A stretch of DNA of 64,000 bases from Sphingomonas limnosediminicola (lineage in GTDB: Bacteria > Pseudomonadota > Alphaproteobacteria > Sphingomonadales > Sphingomonadaceae). Positions 59,042 to 64,000 of this stretch are shown here, one piece after another. Location: NCBI RefSeq assembly GCF_039537965.1, contig NZ_BAABBM010000001.1, positions 806,001 to 870,000 of the forward strand, written 5' to 3'. Both the position numbers and the translations under genes were made by a program. Within the stretch, counting starts at the first letter, position 1. Each line of letters starts with the position of its first letter. Under the pieces are notes generated by a model. The model worked only from the letters and a program-made list of their open reading frames with translations. It was not told the origin of the DNA and did not search any database.

Positions 59042-61384
59042 ATGCCTAGTTTCGCTCGCGAACTCGAACAGACCCTCCACAATGCACTGGGGGAGGCCAG
59101 CAAGCGCCGTCACGAGTATGCGACTCTTGAACACCTTCTGATTGCGCTCATCGATGACGAGCATGCTTCCAAAGTGATGACCGCCTGCGGCGTCGCCCGG
59201 GACGAGCTGCGCGCATCCGTGAAGCAATATCTCGACAATGAGCTGCAGGCGCTCGTCGCCGACAGCGCCACCGATCCGACGCCGACCAGCGGCTTCCAGC
59301 GCGTCGTCCAGCGGGCGATCCTGCACGTCCAGTCGTCCGGCCGCGACGAAGTCACGGGCGCCAATGTGCTCGTCGCCCTCTTCTCGGAGCGCGAGAGCTA
59401 TGCCGTCTATTTCCTGCAGCAGCAGGACATGAGCCGCCTCGATGCCGTGACCTACATCAGTCACGGCGTGGGCAAGGGCGAAGGTGCGCCGGAAACCCGC
59501 GCGCCCGAAGGCACCGAGGAAAAGAACGAGAAGGAGGGCGCCAAGAAGGAGTCCGCCCTCAAGCAGTTCACCATCGACCTCAACGAGAAGGCGCGGACCG
59601 GCAAGGTCGATCCGCTCATTGGCCGCATGCCGGAGGTGGAGCGCACGGTGCAGATCCTCTGCCGCCGTTCGAAGAACAACCCACTCTATGTCGGTGAGCC
59701 GGGCGTCGGCAAAACCGCCATCGCCGAGGGCCTCGCCCGCAAGATCATCGAGGGTGACGTTCCCGAGGTCCTGAAGCCCGCGACCATCTACTCGCTGGAC
59801 ATGGGCGCGCTGCTGGCGGGCACGCGATATCGCGGCGACTTCGAAGAGCGCCTTAAGTCGGTCGTGTCGGAGCTCGAGAAGCTCCCGCATGCGATCCTCT
59901 TCATCGACGAAATCCACACGGTAATCGGCGCCGGCGCCACCTCGGGCGGCGCGATGGACGCGTCGAACCTGCTCAAGCCGGCGCTCTCCTCGGGCGCGAT
60001 CCGTTGCATCGGGTCGACGACCTACAAGGAGTTCCGCAATCACTTCGAGAAAGATCGGGCGCTGCTCCGCCGTTTCCAGAAGATCGACGTAAATGAGCCG
60101 ACGATCGAAGACACGATCAAGATCATCGCCGGCCTGCGCTCGTCGTTCGAAGGCCACCACAATGTCCGCTACACGCCCGACGCGATCAAGTCGGCGGTCG
60201 AGCTGTCGGCGCGGTACATCCACGATCGCAAGTTGCCGGACAAGGCGATCGACGTGATCGACGAAGTTGGCGCCATGCAGATGCTGGTGCCGCCAAGCCG
60301 CCGCAAGAAGATCATCACGCCCAAGGAAATCGAAGCCGTGGTCGCAACCATGGCGCGCATCCCGCCCAAGTCGGTCTCGGCCGACGACAAGCAGGTGCTC
60401 GAGCACCTCGAAGCCGATCTGAAACGGGTCGTTTTCGGCCAGGACATGGCGATCGAGAAGCTGGCCTCCGCGATCAAGTTGTCGCGCGCAGGCCTTCGCG
60501 ATCCCGACAAGCCAATCGGCAACTACCTCTTCTCCGGCCCCACCGGCGTCGGCAAGACGGAAGTAGCGCGCCAGCTCGCCTCGGTCATGGGCATCCCGCT
60601 GCAGCGCTTCGACATGTCCGAATATATGGAGCGCCACTCGGTCAGCCGGCTGATCGGCGCGCCTCCGGGCTATGTCGGCTACGACCAGGGCGGCCTGCTG
60701 ACCGACGCGGTCGACCAGCATCCGCACAGCGTGCTCCTGCTCGACGAGATCGAGAAAGCGCACCCGGACCTGTTCAACATCCTTTTGCAGGTGATGGACA
60801 ACGGGAAGCTCACCGATCACCACGGCAAGACGGTCGATTTTCGCAACACCATCCTGATCATGACCACCAATGCCGGCGCGTCTGACATGGCGCGTGAAAG
60901 CATCGGCTTTGGCGCTGCCACCCGTGAGGATGCGCAGGAGGATGCGGTCAAGAGGATGTTTACGCCGGAATTCCGCAATCGCCTCGATGCGATCGTGCCG
61001 TTCGCCTACCTGCCGCCGGCAGTCGTCGCACGGGTCGTCGACAAGTTCATCCTGCAGCTCGAGCTTCAGCTCGCCGATCGCGCGGTGCATATCGAGCTCG
61101 ACGACGAGGCGCGGCAGTGGCTCACCGATCGCGGCTACGACAAGCTCTACGGCGCGCGTCCGATGGGCCGCCTCGTGCAGGAGAAGATCAAGCAGCCGCT
61201 CGCGGAGGAACTATTGTTCGGCAAGCTGGTCAACGGCGGCGAGGTCAAGGTCCGCATCAAGGACAATGCCCCATCGTTCGAGATCGTGCCCGCAGCGCCC
61301 AAGCCGACCAAGGCCAAGAAGCCGAAGGCCGACAAGCCTGCGGCGAAGAAAAAGGCCAGCGGCGAAGCGCCGGCGGCAGAGTAG
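59042..61384 (+). CDS. clpA: ATP-dependent Clp protease ATP-binding subunit ClpA
   Basis: Unfoldase partner of ClpP. 780 residues. N-terminal Clp_N repeats (starting FARELEQTLHNALGEASKRR), first AAA+ module with Walker A GEPGVGKTAIAE and Walker B ILFIDEIHTVIGAG, second with GPTGVGKTEVARQLA and LLLDEIEKAHPD. The C-terminus has a Lys/Ala/Pro-rich tail of about 30 residues. ACGGAG ribosome site 11 bases before the ATG, in a two-state hairpin. A clpS gene, normally just upstream, is not present here; DUF1192 is. Confidence 0.97.
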   Translation: MPSFARELEQTLHNALGEASKRRHEYATLEHLLIALIDDEHASKVMTACGVARDELRASVKQYLDNELQALVADSATDPTPTSGFQRVVQRAILHVQSSGRDEVTGANVLVALFSERESYAVYFLQQQDMSRLDAVTYISHGVGKGEGAPETRAPEGTEEKNEKEGAKKESALKQFTIDLNEKARTGKVDPLIGRMPEVERTVQILCRRSKNNPLYVGEPGVGKTAIAEGLARKIIEGDVPEVLKPATIYSLDMGALLAGTRYRGDFEERLKSVVSELEKLPHAILFIDEIHTVIGAGATSGGAMDASNLLKPALSSGAIRCIGSTTYKEFRNHFEKDRALLRRFQKIDVNEPTIEDTIKIIAGLRSSFEGHHNVRYTPDAIKSAVELSARYIHDRKLPDKAIDVIDEVGAMQMLVPPSRRKKIITPKEIEAVVATMARIPPKSVSADDKQVLEHLEADLKRVVFGQDMAIEKLASAIKLSRAGLRDPDKPIGNYLFSGPTGVGKTEVARQLASVMGIPLQRFDMSEYMERHSVSRLIGAPPGYVGYDQGGLLTDAVDQHPHSVLLLDEIEKAHPDLFNILLQVMDNGKLTDHHGKTVDFRNTILIMTTNAGASDMARESIGFGAATREDAQEDAVKRMFTPEFRNRLDAIVPFAYLPPAVVARVVDKFILQLELQLADRAVHIELDDEARQWLTDRGYDKLYGARPMGRLVQEKIKQPLAEELLFGKLVNGGEVKVRIKDNAPSFEIVPAAPKPTKAKKPKADKPAAKKKASGEAPAAE

Positions 61385-61401
61385 TTCGCCTGAATTGCAG
61401 C

Positions 61402-61435
61402 AAAGGGCCGGGAGGAAACTTCCGGCCCTTTCTTT
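61402..61435. terminator. Terminator after clpA
   Basis: AAAGGGCCGG (61402-61411) pairs with CCGGCCCTTT (61422-61431), 10-base loop, followed on the plus strand by CTTT. The A/T ends make it usable in both directions, also for the convergent gene at 61440. Confidence 0.8.
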
Positions 61436-61439
61436 GCAC

Positions 61440-61778
61440 TCAATAAGGCGCGTTCGGCCGCCGACGAACCCGGCCAATGCCGGGCGGCGGCGAGATCCCT
61501 TGCACGAGCGCCATTGCGTCTGTGGGACCGCGCACCTGTGTTGTGTCGGTCGGCAAGTCAGGCGCGACGAACCATCCGTCGTGTACGCTGCGCGCACCGG
61601 CGGCGTATGACGCCACCGCATCGGTCGCCGTCAACAGAACCGCGAGCGCAAGGAGCTTACCGCCAAACCGCCGCCGAACCCGCCGCGGCCCGTCCATCAG
61701 CCACGGGAGCCTGTCCCATTCTTCCTCGATCAGACCGGTGGTCGCCAGCCACGGCTCGAACGCCGTCTCGTGTTTCAT
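61440..61778 (-). CDS. Hypothetical single-span membrane protein (112 aa)
   Basis: No family recognised. Residues about 1-35 are acidic to neutral (EEWDRLPWLMDG), then a basic stretch (RRVRRRFGG) and a hydrophobic segment LLALAVLLTATDAVASYAAGA (about 41-61), likely a membrane anchor; the C-terminal half is Pro/Arg-rich. Faces clpA across the terminator. Codon use is normal, supporting a real gene. Confidence 0.55.
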   Translation of the reverse strand: MKHETAFEPWLATTGLIEEEWDRLPWLMDGPRRVRRRFGGKLLALAVLLTATDAVASYAAGARSVHDGWFVAPDLPTDTTQVRGPTDAMALVQGISPPPGIGRVRRRPNAPY

Positions 61779-62101
61779 GATTCGACCGTAGCGTCAGCCG
61801 AAACGACTGCCAGTGAAGAATAATTTAATTCCCGATTTCCACAGGGTTCAGGCTGAAAGCTCGGTTTAGAAGGCACGGCGTCGAGGTTGAAACGAATGCC
61901 CCCGGACGACTTTCCAGGCTCCGTGACGAATCGTCATAAATTACAACCGCCGTTAATGATTCCCGATTGCTTTACCTAGTCCGCTCGGGTGTGCGGAAAC
62001 GCCGACTGTTGCTCTGGGGACACACAAATCTCAGGGTGAACCCCGATGTCCGTCCAGACCGTGAGAATTAGTCTCGTCCCCTTCGAACCAGGGGATACCA
62101 A
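61779..62101. other. 323-base non-coding region upstream of the autotransporter
   Basis: No long gene. AT-richer than its surroundings. It holds a TGACGA-A-TCGTCA palindrome (61924-61936) followed by TAAATTA, a possible operator, and an upstream mini-ORF (62046-62105). No clear -35/-10 pair was found with confidence. Confidence 0.5.
61924..61936. promoter_or_regulatory. Palindrome upstream of the autotransporter gene
   Basis: TGACGAATCGTCA: two exact 6-base arms around one central base, 166 bases before the start codon. An operator-like element; the regulator is unknown. Confidence 0.35.
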
Positions 62102-62105
62102 ATGA
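62046..62105 (+). CDS. Possible 19-codon upstream ORF coupled to the autotransporter
   Basis: ATG 62046, product MSVQTVRISLVPFEPGDTK, stop TGA at 62103-62105 lying across the two ATGs (62102 and 62105) of the autotransporter. AGGG lies about 9 bases before its ATG. Could be a leader peptide for coupled translation, or chance; I give no function. Confidence 0.2.
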   Translation: MSVQTVRISLVPFEPGDTK

Positions 62106-64000
62106 TGAAGCGCTTCACCGCTAAGCAATGTCTCATGCTCGGCACGGTCCTCGGTGGATCCGGGTTCCTGCTAATGCCGACGGCGGCCTACGCGGACTGC
62201 CTTCCTGACGCACCGGGAACGACCGTCGTCTGCAACACGAACGACGCAGACGGATATCAGACGGGCCTGAACGGCGTCACGATACAGGTTGAGCCGTTGA
62301 CGGTCATCGGGACGGGCGCGGTCACGCCGAGCCCCCTGCTTTCGGCCGGCACTGGTAGCGTCGTGAACAACGAGGCAATCATCACCTCCGGCGATGTGGC
62401 CATTTCGCTCGGCGGCGGAAGCACCGTCAACAACAGCGCGGCAAACAGCGGGCTGATCATCGGCGACGTGCTATTCGGCGCGACCACTGGCACGCAGGTC
62501 AACACATTCAACAATCTCGGCGGATCGGCGACGCTCGTCGGCGACTTGACTTCGACCGGGGCCTTGGTCGTGAACAATCTCGGTGCTGGCACCGTGATCA
62601 CCGGCGACATTACGTCGGGCGGACCACTCACCCTTCTTAACGACGGCGGCACGATCGGCGGCTCGATCTTCGGATCAAGCAGCGCCGACATCATCACCAT
62701 CATCAATGGCGGCACGATCGGCGGAACGATCTCCTTCGCCGGCGGGGGTGACACCTTCACCATCGGAACGGGAACAACCTATACCGGCAACGTCGACTTC
62801 GGCGACGGCAACAACACGCTCAACAACGACGGCACGCTGAACGGCAATGTGACCGCCTTGGGCGGTGACGATACCGCGAACAACACCGGCACGATCAACG
62901 GCGACATCGATCTCGGCGATGGCGATAATGTGCTCGACAACTCCGGCGCCCTAAACGGCAACTTCACGGCTGGAAGCGGCAATGATTTCGTTCTCAATAG
63001 CGGGACGATCGTTGGCGACGTCTCCCTTGGCGACGGCACCAACACCGTCGACAACTCGGGCATCCTCACCGGCAATCTGGCGACCGGCAGCGGCGATGAC
63101 TCGGTCGACAACAGCGGCATCATCACCGGCGACGTCGCTCTTGGAGATGGCGACAATTCGCTTTTCAATTCCGGCATCCTCACCGGCAACCTGTCCGCCG
63201 GAAGCGGCGATGACCTGGTCGACAATAGCGGCATCATCACCGGCGACGTCGCACTCGGCGACGGCAATAATACGATCGACAATAGCGGTAACATTACCGG
63301 CAACATCACGACCGGCAGCGGCAACGACACGCTTGCCAACGCCGGCGGAGTCGTCACTGGCGACATCGATCTCGGCACGGGCGCGGACGCCATCAGCGAC
63401 CTTGCCGGCACGGGCACGGTCACCAAATCTGGTTCCGGCACGCTTACCCTGAGCGGCGACAACACCGGCTATTCGAACGCCGGCACTGTCCTCGACATCA
63501 ATGGCGGCGGCACGGTTTCGATCGGCGCCTCGAACAACATGTTCACGGGCGGCATCTCGATGGATGCCGGAACGCTCCAGACGACCGGCGCAGCAACGCT
63601 TTCGAACTTGATTGCGCTTGGTGCGGGCGGCGGAACGTTCGATACCGGCGCCGATCTCACGCTGACCGGGATCATTTCCGGTGCGGGCGGGCTGACCAAG
63701 ACCGGAACGGCAAGCCTGATCCTCAGCGGCGCCAACACGTACTCCGGCTTGACGACAATCTCGGCCGGAACGCTGGTGCTGCAGGATGCGGCCATCAACA
63801 ACGGCAGCGACATTGTCGACAATGCCCACCTCGTGTTCGACGATTCGATCGGCGGCACATACGGCGGCGACATCAGCGGCACTGGCGATGTGACGAAGAC
63901 GGGTATCGGCACGACGACGCTGACCGGCCTCAACACCTACACCGGTCCGACGTTCATCCTCGACGGCATCCTCGCTGTTGGTCCGACCGGCATTGGCGAT
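62102..64000 (+). CDS. Autotransporter-like beta-helix adhesin, N-terminal 633 codons (3' end outside window)
   Basis: Open reading frame from ATG 62102 (GGGG 7 bases upstream; ATG 62105 also possible) to the window end without a stop. Signal peptide about 1-31 (basic start, ending AAYADC). Then a short N-terminal region with DAPGTTVVC and a run of Asn/Gly/Thr/Asp-rich beta-strand repeats. Residues about 242-430 are ten 19-residue repeats; from about 435 follow copies of the autotransporter-associated repeat (GAGGLTKTGTASLILSGANT, GTGDVTKTGIGTTTLTGLNT, each with a following TYSG/TYTG). A C-terminal beta-barrel is expected beyond the window. Probably an outer-membrane or secreted passenger. 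Confidence 0.85.
   Translation, partial: MMKRFTAKQCLMLGTVLGGSGFLLMPTAAYADCLPDAPGTTVVCNTNDADGYQTGLNGVTIQVEPLTVIGTGAVTPSPLLSAGTGSVVNNEAIITSGDVAISLGGGSTVNNSAANSGLIIGDVLFGATTGTQVNTFNNLGGSATLVGDLTSTGALVVNNLGAGTVITGDITSGGPLTLLNDGGTIGGSIFGSSSADIITIINGGTIGGTISFAGGGDTFTIGTGTTYTGNVDFGDGNNTLNNDGTLNGNVTALGGDDTANNTGTINGDIDLGDGDNVLDNSGALNGNFTAGSGNDFVLNSGTIVGDVSLGDGTNTVDNSGILTGNLATGSGDDSVDNSGIITGDVALGDGDNSLFNSGILTGNLSAGSGDDLVDNSGIITGDVALGDGNNTIDNSGNITGNITTGSGNDTLANAGGVVTGDIDLGTGADAISDLAGTGTVTKSGSGTLTLSGDNTGYSNAGTVLDINGGGTVSIGASNNMFTGGISMDAGTLQTTGAATLSNLIALGAGGGTFDTGADLTLTGIISGAGGLTKTGTASLILSGANTYSGLTTISAGTLVLQDAAINNGSDIVDNAHLVFDDSIGGTYGGDISGTGDVTKTGIGTTTLTGLNTYTGPTFILDGILAVGPTGIGD
62825..63400 (+). repeat. 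Ten 57-bp (19-residue) tandem repeats alternating between two types
   Basis: Units start at 62825, 62882, 62939, 62996, 63053, 63110, 63167, 63224, 63281 and 63338. Odd units carry G-S-G-(D/N)-D (first unit GGDD), even units L-G-D-G-(D/T/N)-N (last unit LGTG), so the true period is 114 bases. The 6th and 8th units are nearly identical in DNA in their first 30 bases. Each unit opens with N-(S/D/T/A)-G. Confidence 0.85.

Noticed and set aside
58772..61090. 772-codon open frame on the minus strand opposite clpA
   Set aside because: Arg/Asp/Val-rich composition without any domain; it mirrors clpA codon bias, and clpA is certain.
62825..63400. CRISPR-like array
   Set aside because: 57-bp periodicity is coding, with no constant repeat/unique spacer pattern.
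62257..63936. Several minus-strand frames of Pro/Val/Ser repeats opposite the autotransporter
   Set aside because: They arise from the period of the passenger repeats; the plus strand has the signal peptide and recognised repeat families.

Overview
The window is gene-dense, GC-rich, single-chromosome DNA of an alphaproteobacterium, most likely a sphingomonad (Sphingomonadaceae or a close relative). I base this on the gene set and wording of the proteins: an F1-ATPase operon atpH-A-G-D-C kept apart from F0, a very short epsilon subunit, a tonB-exbB-exbD-exbD cluster, UrcA, SapC, DUF1192, DUF1013/TrcR and DUF1570-like proteins, and CpdR. No insertion sequence, prophage, integrase, rRNA or CRISPR array is visible. 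Nearly everything is core or lineage-core genome. The only clearly accessory-looking locus is the repeat-rich autotransporter cut off by the right edge.

Layout. 1-6.6 kb: end of rnc, era, a class III sirtuin (opposite strand), DUF72, dapB, an APC permease, a PLP aminotransferase and nth. 6.5-14 kb: alr, a GFA-fold protein, UrcA, a LysR regulator with a palindromic operator candidate, then amine oxidase-glmS-glmU and a third exbD (all minus). 14.5-17 kb: exbD-exbD-exbB-tonB, which energises outer-membrane receptors. 17.2-20.7 kb: folB and a pteridine-reductase-like SDR, then DUF1285, a CoA-type NUDIX hydrolase and cca in one overlapping plus-strand operon. 20.8-25 kb: a glycosyltransferase divergent from a DUF2334 deacetylase, a small secreted protein, and a PAS-GGDEF-EAL protein. 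25-32.9 kb: parC, LysR, a secreted alpha/beta hydrolase, two very small ORFs with strong ribosome sites, purC and priA.

33-37.7 kb: a secreted HExxH protein, a CPBP membrane protease whose leader holds a 13-base G tract, a DUF1203-ada operon, and a DUF3833 lipocalin-like protein. 37.8-42.8 kb: the atp operon with a small Cys4 (YHS/TRASH-like) gene between atpD and atpC. 43-49.7 kb: a solitary cpaF with a CtrA-like box, a secreted esterase, tRNA-Val, cpdR, an N-formylglutamate amidohydrolase, SapC, a secreted hypothetical and a DEAD-box helicase. 49.7-58.7 kb: yghU, then a long minus-strand series tgt, methyltransferase, queA, cyclophilin, coaD, ispA, xseB, DUF1013/TrcR, GST and quinone oxidoreductase. 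58.7-64 kb: DUF1192, clpA with a two-state leader, a membrane hypothetical, and the autotransporter.

Functional themes. Cell-wall precursor supply (dapB, alr, glmU, glmS), folate/pterin, queuosine tRNA modification (tgt, queA), isoprenoid and CoA synthesis (ispA, coaD), DNA repair (nth, ada, xseB, priA, parC), and envelope energisation (TonB/ExbBD). Several genes have leaders in which the ribosome site is held in or next to a perfect hairpin (urcA, the 44.5 kb esterase, clpA). These leaders, the poly-G tract, the CtrA-like box and the 19-residue alternating repeats of the autotransporter are the observations I would check first. All product names come from reading motifs by eye; no database search was run.
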